Part shown: one piece after another, positions 34,701 through 44,269 of the stretch
How the letters are laid out: every line of letters begins with the position of its first letter
Numbering within the stretch: the first letter of the stretch is position 1
Source: Athripsodes cinereus
Taxonomy: Eukaryota; Arthropoda; Insecta; Trichoptera; Leptoceridae
Assembly (NCBI GenBank): GCA_947579605.1
Contig: OX388309.1
Coordinates: 18,732,713 to 18,796,712 of the forward strand
DNA length: 64,000 nucleotides
Direction: 5' to 3'
Made by a program: the position numbers and the translations under genes
Notes under the pieces: model-generated
The model's input: the letters and a program-made list of their open reading frames with translations, nothing else
The model's database searches: none
Told to the model about the DNA's origin: nothing

Positions 34701-36326
34701 GTTTTAACATTGATCCCTGTAGTATGTATTTTTTGTTATGGGTTAAGCTAAATAAGTCTAACCAAGTTGATTTTAAAAAAAATATTCCAAAATAGTACAT
34801 ACAAACAAACATAAATAACAACATTATAGAACATATTGCCCCACATTAAAAACTGTTCTGGGTTAAAACTATGAAATAAATACAAATACAAGAATACAAA
34901 TTAAAAATATAAAAAAAGTTAAATTGTTAGTTTTATAAATCATAAGTGCACTGTTTGTTTATTTTAGAAGAAGTTTGAAGTATAATTTTGTTTAGCCGAC
35001 TTTTTGTAGATTCAAAACATAAATTCAGTACCAGATAAATAAAAAAAAGCTGATTTTGACATGGACTTATTGTTACCACTTTACATTACCAATACAATCC
35101 CGGGATCCCGAGATCAACTGTAGATAATCCCGAAATCCCGGGATTAGAAAAAAGGGCCGGGATCGAATCCCCTAGGTATACATTACCCTCATTCCACTCT
35201 GAGGGCATTGTCTGTATTCTCCATATCTCCTCTATTGTGCATAGATGAAATATATCCTGAAGAAGTAATCTGCACATCAGATAGCTTGCATTTGTCAAGA
35301 GCTACAGTACAAACACTTATATGGAATAATGCTCATATTTTTTTTGACACGGAGAGGATAGTTTGCATGTTTATTGCCTTCGGTTGGTCTGCTGGCTACC
35401 CTATTTATGGAATATGCTGTGATGGGATAGCAGTATCGTCAATTAAATTACTTCATAGTATGTACTCCATCGATTTTCCTTACAAATTAGAGAGGTGGGA
35501 CAAAACAAATTGAAAGATGCATATTATTATTTTCTGCGCTATTCTCAACCAAACTGCATTTATGGAACTCAGTCCACATTTTTTGCATATTCACTTCCCT
35601 CTAGAGCCCGATCTAAATAATATTATACTTATTTGATTCAAAAATAAAAATATTTGAAGACGTTTCATATTTTATACATGACATTTTAAATATGTCTCAA
35701 GGATATGAAAAAAAATGCAGAAAATGCTGGAAGACATATTTTTGCACACAGTGAGTATTACATAATAAATATTTATTTCCATTTATAAATGAAGACAACA
35801 ATATCCTTACATGAGACTGAATATCCTCCTCTCCCCAATCATCAAAGTCCCAGCCTTCGTCACCTTGTTCATTGCATTCCTTTTCATCACTCATCTTGTC
35901 ATCTGTTTTTATTAATTTGTCTTCCACAGTTTCCTCAATGACATCTTCACACAGCTCTAAAGATTCTACATCAAAATTTTCCCATCCATCGTCCGATTTA
36001 GTTGTTTGTATTTTTTCTTGCTGGGATATTGATTTAACAGTTTGCTGTAATTCTGTATTTAATTTGTTCTTTATAAGTTTTGTAGCCAATTTTGTAGTTT
36101 CTTTATGTGTTCTTTCCTTTTCTCGTTTCTTTTTTTGTTTTTGCGCATTGCTTTCATGTGTTATATCAGAGGAATGTTCATCGGCAGATGATTTAGCTAC
36201 CACAGCCTTGGTTTGTTCAGAATTAACCTCCTCTTTGATATTAGCACTTGGTACGTTGCGAACAGGTAATTCCTCACTTAAGTCTTCATCTGCACTTTCA
36301 AATGCTTCACTATCTGACGTTGCCAT
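28745..36326 (-). CDS. FAM114A family protein (9 exons, 622 aa)
   Basis: Exons from the start: 36326-35811, 33328-33143, 32252-31988, 31680-31462, 31378-31253, 31145-31019, 30917-30693, 29355-29226, 28819-28745. The total is 1869 nt, all phases agree and the stop is TAG. Features in order: an acidic N-terminus (residues 1-20); a Lys/Glu-rich coil (62-75); two acidic-Trp motifs, DDGWENFD at 112-119 and DEGWDFDDWGEE at 156-167; the signature GGWGGWGGW at 208-216; then VIESGMGAPDPEEL (242-255), GLDTLEEIGKRTMKVI, FEVLFDDYQG and a helical C-terminal half ending in AFLLTIPILQVGAT. These motifs and their order are those of FAM114A1/FAM114A2 (DUF719). Length exceeds the ~500-560 residues of the human pair because of the Lys/Glu-rich N-terminus. 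The family is cytosolic/Golgi-associated, and the fly homologue has been reported as a Rab2 interactor. No reaction is known. Confidence 0.92.
29356..30692 (-). other. FAM114A intron 7 with repeat-like blocks
   Basis: 29645-29945 has a moderately GC-rich head ('tctcagatacctcaggagtc', 'cgaggattcc') and looks like a retroelement end. 30235-30560 has several 'gcacgaacgcacgcag'- and 'gcacgcaccggtgcgttgg'-like palindromic words and 'gcggcggtcacgtgac', resembling the ends of a MITE. Neither has a defined target duplication. Confidence 0.35.
31716..31918 (+). pseudogene. LINE C-terminal fragment antisense in FAM114A intron 3
   Basis: The frame reads FGERSFSVAGSNSRNRLPAD ... TFRRKLKTLL and ends soon after. 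RSFSVAG, LPADLR and FRRKLKT form the usual extreme C-terminus of CR1/L2-type LINE proteins. It lies opposite to FAM114A and does not disturb its splice sites. Confidence 0.75.
32481..32636 (-). repeat. tRNA-derived SINE, same family as 57884-58076
   Basis: On the minus strand it reads tRNA-like head, 'caggtgccggcaaactcccc', 'tttcac', 'agcttactgtgaaaggtgta', 'taaggttgta', then 'acccagata' and a short A tail. All blocks are in the same order as at 57884. Lies in FAM114A intron 2. Confidence 0.7.
33355..33480 (-). repeat. SINE-like family S copy (partial)
   Basis: Contains 'tttcccacaagtgacgtagt', 'cagcagac', 'catgtaataaacatataagt' and 'caggatgggtggcatac' on the plus strand. Lies in FAM114A intron 1, just upstream of exon 2. 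Confidence 0.55.
33950..35174. mobile_element. hAT element with transposase relics, 1225 bp
   Basis: The ends are TAGGGGATTC and GAATCCCCTA. The 8-bp TSD GGTATACA is perfect at 33942-33949 and 35175-35182. Just inside both ends are repeated 'cccgggat' words ('caatcccgggatcccgg', 'aatcccgaaatcccggga'). The centre has degenerate transposase sequence, see 34140-34675. A (TTTA)n LINE-like tail at 34308-34350 was inserted later. It occupies FAM114A intron 1. Confidence 0.88.
34140..34675 (+). pseudogene. Degenerate hAT transposase
   Basis: The plus strand gives, across frames, 'TDGPN' then KLVNAKHLVCFAHSIHLAFC, the hAT 'TDGASN ... CxAHxLxL' region. After a break it gives NDTMLQNYIEEEHGRELNLL, CKSSWNSLSTMLKRF and LKNSF. 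These match the order of the hAT catalytic core and its following 'CKTRWSSLLAML' segment. Stops, frameshifts and an inserted A/T tract show it is inactive, and the dimerisation end is missing. Confidence 0.72.
35340..35425 (+). repeat. SINE-like family S relic, opposite orientation
   Basis: 'gcatgtttattgccttcggt', 'tggtctgctggctaccctat' and 'ttatggaatatgctgtgatg' are the sense strand of the S 3' half. It is the only plus-strand copy of eight seen. Confidence 0.5.
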
Positions 36327-36430
36327 TGTTTTAATGTTCTATAAATTATTATATGAATAATTCCAAAAAGTGTAAACAATAAATACGTGTCAGACGTGTA
36401 AATGACGGATGACGATAGTGCAAATTTGAC
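36327..36430 (-). promoter_or_regulatory. FAM114A 5' flank / 5' UTR
   Basis: This sequence lies directly upstream of the FAM114A start. The ATG context is AACAATGGC, a good match to the insect consensus. No TATA box or clear initiator was found. The dispersed repeat at 36541-36640 lies about 215 bp upstream of the ATG. Confidence 0.3.
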
Positions 36431-36540
36431 GGATAATATTTTGTTACCAGGCGTAAAAAATATTATTTTTTTAGTATTGCTAGCCGTCATAATTAAACAG
36501 ACGGAGTTGGGGTTTCTAAAAAATAAAAATAATCTAAAAG

Positions 36541-36640
36541 GGTACTTCACTTTTGTTCATTTTCAGTGATCACTCTGGATGATCCTCCAAAATGAAAAAG
36601 TGTGAACAGACGTTTCATCAATAATCATGACCCAATAATT
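36541..36640. repeat. Third copy of the 61-545 repeat
   Basis: Contains 'ttcacttttgttcatttt', 'actctggatgatcctccaaa', 'atgaaaaagtgtgaacagac' and 'tttcatcaata', matching blocks at 480-535 in part. Confidence 0.45.
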
Positions 36641-36879
36641 GGGCTCTTCCGGATACACTTCAAAATTATGTAGGTAATAATTTTGATAAGATAGAATGGA
36701 AACAACTATTTAACACTCTCAACCAGATAGTTATAAAGATAGAAGAGCGATCTGGAGCCTATACATTAAGGGTTGTACCCTTCCTTACCCGTGGATGTTT
36801 CAGGAATGGTAGTTCCTATGTCAAGGAGCCTATACAAGAACGAAATGGCTGTAATTAAAAATGGAGAGAGCTGCGCAGA

Positions 36880-37790
36880 AGCAAGGGTCGAACAAGGTGT
36901 AAGACAGGGATGCTCAATGTCGTCAGTACTCTTTAACTCTTATTTATGTACAGCAAACTATTGATGAACTGAGAGAAATGAAGAACTGGACAGGATTAAA
37001 TATAAATGGGAAAAAGTTGACATGATTCGATATGCTGATTGCTGACGATATAGCACTGCTTGCAGACTCCGAGATGGAGCTGAATGAAGCCTTAGGAAAA
37101 AAGGAAAGTTTATTACTGTCAAAATACAACATGAAAGTAATTATTTACTATTCTACTATACCCTCACGCCGAGTCCCAAGCGGGGTAGGCAGATAGAGAA
37201 CGGAACGCCATATAGATCTATCGTTATACACTTCATATTTGCTTCCTTCAAATTCATACAATCTCTCATGCACGCACGTCGGTTTCTCTTACTCAACACA
37301 CGCCCGTCCTTGAAAATTTGATCCACGTGATCAAGCCACGTAGTTCTCGGACGCGGGACGCCCGCACTTCCTCACACTCTTTCTTTCGGACAAGTATGTC
37401 CCCTTTGTCATTCTTACCTTGTTCATCCGTTCAACATGTCCAAACCACCGTAGCTTATTCACACGTATTCTGCCCACAACACTCATCTTGCATCCGCTCA
37501 TTCTTCTAATATCCTTATTCTTCACTCTATCACGCAAAGTTTTACTAAGCAAACTAGTATAGACGCTGCAAATCGGAAATCGCGAGCAGGATAAACCAGG
37601 CAAGAATTACCTTTAACAAAATGTAAAATATTGGAATCCCCAAATATTGATTTAAGCGTTAGGAAGAACCTTACTAAAGCCTTTGTATGGAGACGTGGAT
37701 CATCAGCAAGAGTGAAAGCGAACGGTTGGCGGCCTTTGAAATGTGGTGCAACAGGCCCATGATGAAAATCCAATGATCGGTCTGGGAATT
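36880..37790 (+). pseudogene. LINE-A reverse-transcriptase copy, broken by a LINE-B insertion
   Basis: 36890-37135 carries VEQGVRQGCSMSSVLFN, then MKNWTGLNINGK, a frameshifted MIRYAD box and DSEMELNEALG. 37570-37790 resumes the same protein (SRINQARITF, EEPY.SLCMETW, ISKSESERLAAFE) in broken frames. Between them is LINE-B in the opposite direction. About 80 residues expected at the junction are missing, so deletion accompanied or followed the insertion. Confidence 0.75.
37155..37545 (-). pseudogene. LINE-B C-terminal fragment nested in LINE-A
   Basis: On the minus strand: TLRDRVKNKDIRRMSGC, VNKLRWFGHVERMNKVRMTK, RKCGRP and the GAVT-free end near 37160. The 3' tail is a short CTATA tract at 37148-37160. 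Several frame breaks are present. Confidence 0.75.
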
Positions 37791-38059
37791 CACGAGCGAT
37801 AGGAAAAAAATAGGAAACCAATTATAGTCCCCATAAAATATCATCAACATTATCTTTGTGTCGGTATTTAATAGAATTCCATAATGAAATTTAAAACCTT
37901 TTTTTACTATATTTTTACCGAAAGAGACGTATTTCCTCTTATAAGGACATTGTCAATTTAATTACATCATCAATCCACATAGAAAACAATATTATAGCAA
38001 ATAATTGTCACCATTTTAGATATTACAATAATAATTACAATGCTTACAGGCTACCCATA

Positions 38060-38200
38060 CAACTCTGTGGCCCAACAGTTAGAGCACTGAACTCATAACA
38101 GAGGTACTGGGTTTGATTCTTAGCATGTGCAGTTGGCTAAATAAAGTCGCTTAATGTGCGAGAAACATAAGAGAGGTAGGTGGAATTGATGAAGTCGCCA
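38060..38200 (+). repeat. tRNA-Met-like SINE
   Basis: 'gtggcccaacagttagagca' is an A-box-like start. 'ctgaactcataacagaggta' keeps the CAT anticodon loop context of tRNA-Met. 'tgggtttgattctt' is a B box. The body continues 'aagtcgcttaatgtgcgaga' to about 38270. The acceptor stem is not closed, so this is a SINE, not a tRNA gene. Confidence 0.5.
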
Positions 38201-38323
38201 TAGTATAAAGCGCTTAAGCCAACCTGATCCGATTCGTAAGCGTCGGGATACCTGATACTTTCTCTCTCTTTCGTGCAAGTGATGCATATCTTCAGATTGA
38301 AATCATACCTATCGTATCACACG

Positions 38324-39183
38324 TAGTGTTGTGGATTGTGGAATTCTCAAGAAATATTTTTTTTAGAGAATTTTCGAAGATTTTATTAATTTTTTATTTA
38401 ACAGTATAATAATAATAAATACTTTATTCAATCATTAACAATGTACAAATGTTGAGACTTTATCACCAATTATGGTGTATTTGGAGGCAAATATATTTTT
38501 TATTGATCATTTTTACAATGTTCAAATAAAATGTATCAATATCAATGAAAAATGGTAATGTGTAAAAAGAATATACTTAGAAGAATAGTTTTTAAAAGGA
38601 ACAAATATAACATAGGAAAATTGATTTTTTGATGTTTTTCAATTTTACGTAAGGTTCATTGTTCACTTACTAGTAGTAGTAACTAGTTTTTTTTTAACCC
38701 GGTATCGCTTGGGTTTAAATAAACAGATAACAGCAAATACATGAGTTATTGAAAAAAATTGAGTAAGCGCTTATGTAAATAAAAGTAATAAAAACCTCTT
38801 CCCAATGAAAAAACTCGAAGTTTGACACCTCACATGCCCATATTTAATTAACAAAAAATGTTAGGTACCTACATAGAAAAAAGTGCTAATAACTGATGAA
38901 AAATCTTGATGTTTGACACCCCACATGCCCATATATTTAAATTTAAAAAAAATTGCAGGTACCTACATGGAAAAAAGTGTTAATAACCTCTGATTTGGGT
39001 CTTAATCAGCCCCACAAATTTTTGGATCAATCAGGTTGACTGCGAAGTATACTGGGCGAAAGGTCATAATACCACTAAGAAAAATTATGGAGAGAAATTT
39101 CTCTTCCATCAGAGGAGAAATTCTCGGAGAAATTTCTCGTTCTCGACAAATTACTTTGGAGAATTTTCTCTTCTTACATCACT
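38324..39183. mobile_element. hAT-like element enclosing satellite units
   Basis: A 9-bp word TATCACACG flanks it at 38315-38323 and 39184-39192 (8-bp TSD plus one ambiguous base). Ends are TAGTGTTGT and ACATCACT, imperfect inverted complements. Both subterminal regions carry many GAGAATTTTC/GAGAAATTTCTC words. Inside, 38775-38990 holds two units of the satellite seen at 2185-2690. No transposase was recognised. Confidence 0.6.
38775..38990 (+). repeat. Two units of the 2185-type satellite
   Basis: 'aaaacctcttcccaatgaaa', 'gtttgacacctcacatgccc', 'ggtacctacatagaaaaaag' and their second copies match the 2185-2690 array unit for unit. Confidence 0.7.
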
Positions 39184-39349
39184 TATCACACGTGTGATTT
39201 GAAGAAATCGTATTGTTAAAACTACGGGATAGGAATGGATATAGAATGTCGTATAAGAATAGTGTACCAAAGAACCTATATTTGCTTACGGACATCGTTT
39301 TAATATTGGGAAATCAAATTATCAATACTACGAGTGGGTACCTACTAGG

Positions 39350-39500
39350 TACTATACCATCCAAGTGACGTAGCCAGTAAACCAGCTGCATGTTATAATT
39401 AATAATGCAAGCTGTCTTCTTCTTGTCAATAAAAAAATAAGATTTTCAGGATGAGTGACAAATCTCATCGCTAAATTGAAGATGTAAAATGTCTTTATTA
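39350..39500 (-). repeat. SINE-like family S copy (partial)
   Basis: Contains 'actataccatccaagtgacg', 'tagccagtaaaccagctgca', 'atgcaagctgtcttctt' and 'aggatgagtgac' on the plus strand. Confidence 0.55.
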
Positions 39501-39594
39501 TCACTAGGTATATATGGTAAAAGCAAAACAAATACCTAAGTGTAGGTTATGTATATATGTACCGAAATAAATTAAACTTTTTTGTCTAAATATC

Positions 39595-40945
39595 TCTCTA
39601 TCTATCTATACCCTCACGCCCGTGTCCCAGGAGGGGTAGGCAGAGAGAACGGAACGCCATATAGATCTATCCTTACAAACTTCTTTCACTTCCTCCACAT
39701 TCATCCAGTTTCGCATACATGTTCGCCGATTTCTCTTACTCAGCACGCGGCCGTCCTTTAGGATTTGAACTACGTGCTCAAGCCACGTGGTTCTTGGCCG
39801 TCCGCGCTGCGTATTCTGAAAGTATACAATACCTGTACGCATTCATAGTGTTCTTGCAATGTATGTTTTCAAATTGTGTAACGAAAAATAGTCTCAGAAA
39901 ATATACACGATTTCTGCGTAGTTGTCGCGTATACTTTCTGACGCTGATTCAGTGAAGCGTATTTTGAAAGTATACAACGCCATTACGCACAGGTTGGGAC
40001 TTCTCGCGTATAGTTTCAAATATTAATAAGCATAAATATTTTTAAAAACTATACATGGTTACTACGCTCTTATTGTGTATATAAAAATATTTTTATAATA
40101 ATTTTTTTTTTAATATTTCATGAATATTTTTATTATAAAACAAAACAAAGAACAAAAATATTTTTATCATATAAAAGAAACACAAATGTTTAAGTACTTA
40201 AGTGCTACTTTAAAAAGACGCCAGTCAAATAATAATAAAAATATTTATTTATTTAAGTACATTTACAATTTTCGCTTTTACATGTTGACAAAATTTCAGA
40301 TATTATAACATCATCCAAAATAACAAAAATACAGGTCATAAAAGCAATAAAAAATTAATAATAAAAACAACACGTAAAAAATAATAAAAACAATTATATA
40401 AAATTAAAAAAAGAGAAAGCAATAAATCAAAATGGCTACTTGGAAACTAGTCGCGTATAGATTCTAAGAACGTTGCCTTGTGTAGCACATAGAAAATGTA
40501 CATGATTATTCCGCAATGGAAACTTGTGCAGTATGTTTTCCACACAAATTTTAGTGTAAAGTTATTGGAAAATATACACGATTTGAGCGTAATAACCATG
40601 TATAGTCTCTAAAAATATTTATGTTTATTACTACTTGAAACTATACGCGAGCAGTCTCAACCTGTGCGTAATGGCATTGTATACTTTCAAAATACGCGTC
40701 CGCGCTTCCTCACACATCCTCTTTCAGACAAATAGGTACATCCTCTTCGTCATTTTTTCATCTTGCATTCGCTCAACATGTCCAAACCATCGTAACTTAT
40801 TTACACGTATTCTATCCACAACACTCTTCTCGCATCCGCTCATTCTTCTGATATCCTCATTCTTCACTTTATCCCGCAATGTTTTACCAACCATTCTTCT
40901 TAGTGAACGCATCTCCACGGCATTTATTCCACTCTCTAAATAATA
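39595..40945 (-). pseudogene. LINE-B C-terminal region split by a Mutator-like insertion
   Basis: The two parts, 39595-39808 and 40707-40945, join in the order expected for LINE-B. The right part (minus strand) gives MRSLRRMVGKTLRDKVKNED and VNKLRWFGHVERMQ. The left part gives GRPRTTWLEHVVQILKDGRV and SVLSAYPSWDTG, then a (TATCTATCTATA) tract. The break falls at the GRPR codons inside the duplicated target GTCCGCGCT. Confidence 0.82.
39809..40697. mobile_element. Mutator-like element (889 bp) with long inverted repeats
   Basis: Inserted in LINE-B with a 9-bp TSD GTCCGCGCT at 39800-39808 and 40698-40706, the length typical of Mutator/MULE insertions. Ends begin GCGTATTCTGAAAGTATACA and its near-perfect inverted partner. 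A longer inverted pair of ~120 bp (about 39957-40075 with 40565-40697) shows the left end is itself duplicated. Internal 40230-40330 includes an A/T-rich LINE-like tail. No transposase is present. Confidence 0.75.
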
Positions 40946-40954
40946 GGTAGTAGG

Positions 40955-41635
40955 TATAGGTACCTACAAAGTGTAAAATGTTAGTGTACCTAAAGTGTAA
41001 ATGACAAAAAGTGGGCTTACTGCATATGCGATTTCTTCCAACTAACCCGGAAAAAGATAAAAAATACATATAAGTTGATGAACATAATTATGTAATAATG
41101 TGTAATGTGTAATAATATGTAAAAAATATATAAATACATATAGAATATATAAATGCAATATGTAATATAAATAAGATAGAAAATAAACAAACTGCACATA
41201 TTCAAGAATAGAAAGGAGGAGACCAGATACCGTTATTTTTTAAAATGAAGGAATTTAATGTTGATCTTCGAACCATGTGTGGGAGTCTGTTCCAGAGCCT
41301 AGCTCCATGGACATTAAATGAATCCTTATAAAAAAACTAGGCTGATGAGGGCGATTGGATACAAGATTATTCGTAGCTGAACGTAGACCGTGCGATTGTA
41401 AGAAGACAAATCGTTCCTTTAGAGAAGATCGAATTTTTTGTAAAGAGAAAAAATACTTTCATCTCTACGCTAGGCTCTCGTCATCCAGCAAAGACGCTGC
41501 CAGAATTTCGAACGTTATAGCGCTTTTTTAGACCTAAGATATACCGAATGAAAGCATTTTTAAGACATTCCAGTTTATTCGGTATCTCGACTGAGGAATA
41601 GCATTTATCTGCATAATCAAAATGTATCTATAGGA
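40955..41635 (-). pseudogene. CR1-like LINE C-terminus and 3' UTR
   Basis: On the minus strand, frames around 41300-41200 give ARLWNRLPHMVRR and STLNSFILKNNGIW, the standard CR1/L2 C-terminus. A ~200-bp A/T and pyrimidine-rich region and 'gttagttggaagaaatcgca', 'tatgcagtaagcccactttt' follow at 41060-41020, the 3' UTR block shared with 11865 and 61910. It abuts LINE-B at 41640. Confidence 0.65.
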
Positions 41636-41639
41636 TGCG

Positions 41640-42047
41640 TGATGCATTATTACAAAACATTGCGTGATAGAGTAAGAAATGAGGATATTAGAAGAATGAG
41701 TGGATGCAAGAGGAGTGTTGTTGATAGAATGCGTGTAAATAAATTGAGATGGTTTGGTCATGTGGAACGAATGGATGGTGTAAGATTGACGAAGAGGGTG
41801 TATTTATCTGAAAGAGAGGGTGTGAGGAAGCGCGGGCGTCCGAGAACCACGTGGCTTAACCACGTGGATCAAATTCTCAAGGACGGTCGCGTGTTAAGTA
41901 AGAGGAATCGGCGTGCATGTATGAGAAACTGGATGAATGTAGAGGAAGCGAAAGAAGTATGTAAGGATAGAGCGACATGGCGTTCCGTTCTCTCTGCCTA
42001 CCCCACCTGGGACACGGCGTGAGGGTATAGTATAGTATAGTATAGGA
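41640..42047 (+). pseudogene. LINE-B C-terminal fragment, best-preserved copy
   Basis: An open 127-residue frame (41639-42022) reads YYKTLRDRVRNEDIRRMSGC, then VNKLRWFGHVERMDGVRLTK, SEREGVRKRGRPRTTWLNHV, KRNRRACMRNWMNVEEAKEV and SAYPTWDTA, then TGA. It is followed by GGGTATAG and (TATAG)n to 42047. This copy keeps the frame intact and defines the 3' tail of the family. It is 5'-truncated. Confidence 0.85.
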
Positions 42048-42104
42048 TCTATAGGATGAATTACGGATAAAATGAGAAGCTTTTTAGTGTCAATAGGTTG
42101 AAAC

Positions 42105-42215
42105 TTTTGTAGTCTTTTAATATATATCCCACAAATGGGTTAGCCAGCAAACCAGCTACATATAATAAACATGCAAGCTGTCCTCTCCGTGCCAAATAAT
42201 CCTTTGCTGCCTCCA
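42105..42215 (-). repeat. SINE-like family S copy (partial)
   Basis: Contains 'atatcccacaaatgggttag', 'ccagcaaaccagctacatat' and 'catgcaagctgtcctctccg' on the plus strand. The 5' half is missing. Confidence 0.55.
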
Positions 42216-42589
42216 TAAATACCACTAACAAACAACAAAGTAGATATATACCCAAATTTATGACCTACCTAGGTAATTGTATTTTCCAAGAGTATATACC
42301 TACCTATAATTAATTTTATTATCCTAGATAATATTAATGGTTTACACGCCTTTGATTATTATGCACTTCATAGTGTAAACTGTAACAAGAATTAAGTGAG
42401 GTGTCAACGTTAAGATAAGTAATGATGTAGAATCGAAACAATAATCGTGGCTGCACTCTTGAAGAAAATATTTTATTGGCTTGATTATCTTGTGGTGGTG
42501 CTGATCTCTTGATATTTGATAATAATATAATGAGTTGGTTGAATAGTGAGCTATCTGCTAGCTGCTAGTATAGTGAAAAGTGTAAGTAC

Positions 42590-43151
42590 AGAGCATAGAG
42601 CGATGCGGTGGGAGAACGTTCAGCATAGTTTTGTATGATACAAGTAAATGGCAGTCGCCGATACAGGCTCGCGCGTACCGGTCGTCGTGAATATTGTTTA
42701 TAATAATATATCATCTAGGTACCTATATACCTACTCACGTATAGTTCGTAACTCAGTCAGTATACAGTGCGGAGAACAGAACACAGCGTACTTGGCTTGG
42801 TACTTTCTCTGTGAGCGTTGCGCGCATTCCTCAGCCGGCCCTGTGTTTACCGCGTTTACCGTACCGTGCCGTGCCGTGTAGTGTGTAGTGTGCGGGTAGC
42901 CGTAGATAGTACACTTAAGTAGGAGTAGTGGTGTACGCGATAATATACCGTAAGGCATTTGAGGTAAAGTTCTATTATCGAGAATAGTGGGTGGGCAGTA
43001 CTCCGTAGTTTGTACCAATACTAGTGTGGCTGCCTTCCCATTGGCCAAGTGTCGTGACGTCAGGTACTATAATGAGCTATCCAACATGGCCGTGTAGCTA
43101 GTTTCGCGTGTGCCAGTTCCTATTCTTTTGAATGGATTTAATTAGTGAAAT
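42590..43151 (+). promoter_or_regulatory. Kibra promoter and 5' UTR region
   Basis: This is one of the most GC/CpG-rich non-repetitive stretches of the window ('cctcagccggccctg', 'accgtaccgtgccgtgccgt'). It lies directly upstream of the Kibra start. TCAGT initiator matches occur at 42753-42757 and 42757-42761. Several short upstream ATGs are present. A spliced 5' UTR cannot be excluded. Confidence 0.45.
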
Positions 43152-43279
43152 ATGCCAAGGAGAAGAAATGGTGAAATACCCTTACCCGATGGTTGGGATT
43201 ACGCAAGGGACTACGATGGAAAATTGTATTTTATCGATCACAACACCAAGAAAACTACGTGGATCGACCCCAGAGACAG
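43152..43279 (+). CDS. kibra: Kibra (WWC family) first coding exon, partial gene
   Basis: The exon opens [20 protein letters not shown] and continues with [18 protein letters not shown] and IDPRD, ending at 'gagacag|gtaggt' in phase 2. This is a complete first WW domain: the first Trp in PDGW, the YFIDH strand, the TTW second Trp and the closing P. The spacing and the PLPDGW start are those of Kibra/WWC1-3, where this WW domain begins within the first dozen residues. Kibra is a cytoplasmic scaffold acting with Merlin and Expanded upstream of Hippo/Warts; its WW domains bind PPxY motifs. The second WW, C2 and aPKC-binding regions must lie beyond this window, since no further exon was found downstream. 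Confidence 0.88.
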
Positions 43280-44269
43280 GTAGGTTCAGTGCAAGTGTGT
43301 TCACCCCGCGGGGCCCCAAGTCAAACAAAACTCCGCATTCCAAAGGTATTTTGTATGTTTTCTGAATGCCAGTCCTTCTTTAGACCTCCCCTAGCAAATG
43401 TATGAATGTTATCGTTATTTACCGAAACTCATCTCTTCATATTCCATCTCCCCGTCTGTTGTTTATGTTGAAAATTAAAAAAAAAACAAACCGTACTATC
43501 TGGCGAATGTGCTGCCCTCAGTATGAAAACACGCGAGTTAAACAGTCGATTTCACACAGCATTCCACAGTCGCATTTTAGTTTAGTATGTGGTAGGTACC
43601 TAACTAGTAATAAATAGGCATATTATTATCTGTGTGTAAACACTGGTGGGGCGTGGGGCGCATTCCTCAATCTCATTCTCTTATATCGTACTTACATTAA
43701 TCTGCGTCAAATGCTACCAGCATTTCTCAATTATCATTATTCATTTAAATACATACTCTAAGCTATCTCTTCTCTCATTATCATTACAACAAACATTACG
43801 CACAATATTTCAGCCGAACTATATTGTATGATAATATGTCAGATGAAGAGCTCTTCCCAATCTAGCAGCTGGCATTCACTTGTTGCTTCTAACTCTACAC
43901 CACACCACACCACGCATCCCTTGATAGGAAGACAAATTATATGATAGAATGAATGAAGTATTTAATATTCTGCGACCTTATATGAAGCAGGTGCCACTGT
44001 GCCCTTTCTACGCTTTTCTATACCTAATACTTTACTAGCTTATCAAATTGTATGTCGTGGTAGTTTTATTATTTTAGATGTACTTACCATAAAATCTATG
44101 GTAAAATGCCAACAGTTGTATGCCCGATTCTTATGAAAATCAGATTTTCCAAATATGTCTCTTGAAACGAATTTTTATTGCACTAAAAATACTAAAACAA
44201 TGAAACTAATGGCAAAAAATATTTATAAATATGAAGAGTCAATGATTTTATATTTTGCCAATTATATTT

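Noticed and set aside
35872..36360. A 162-codon plus-strand frame rich in serine
   Set aside because: It is the antisense shadow of FAM114A exon 1, whose Glu/Asp/Lys-rich codons read as Ser/Phe/Leu on the other strand.
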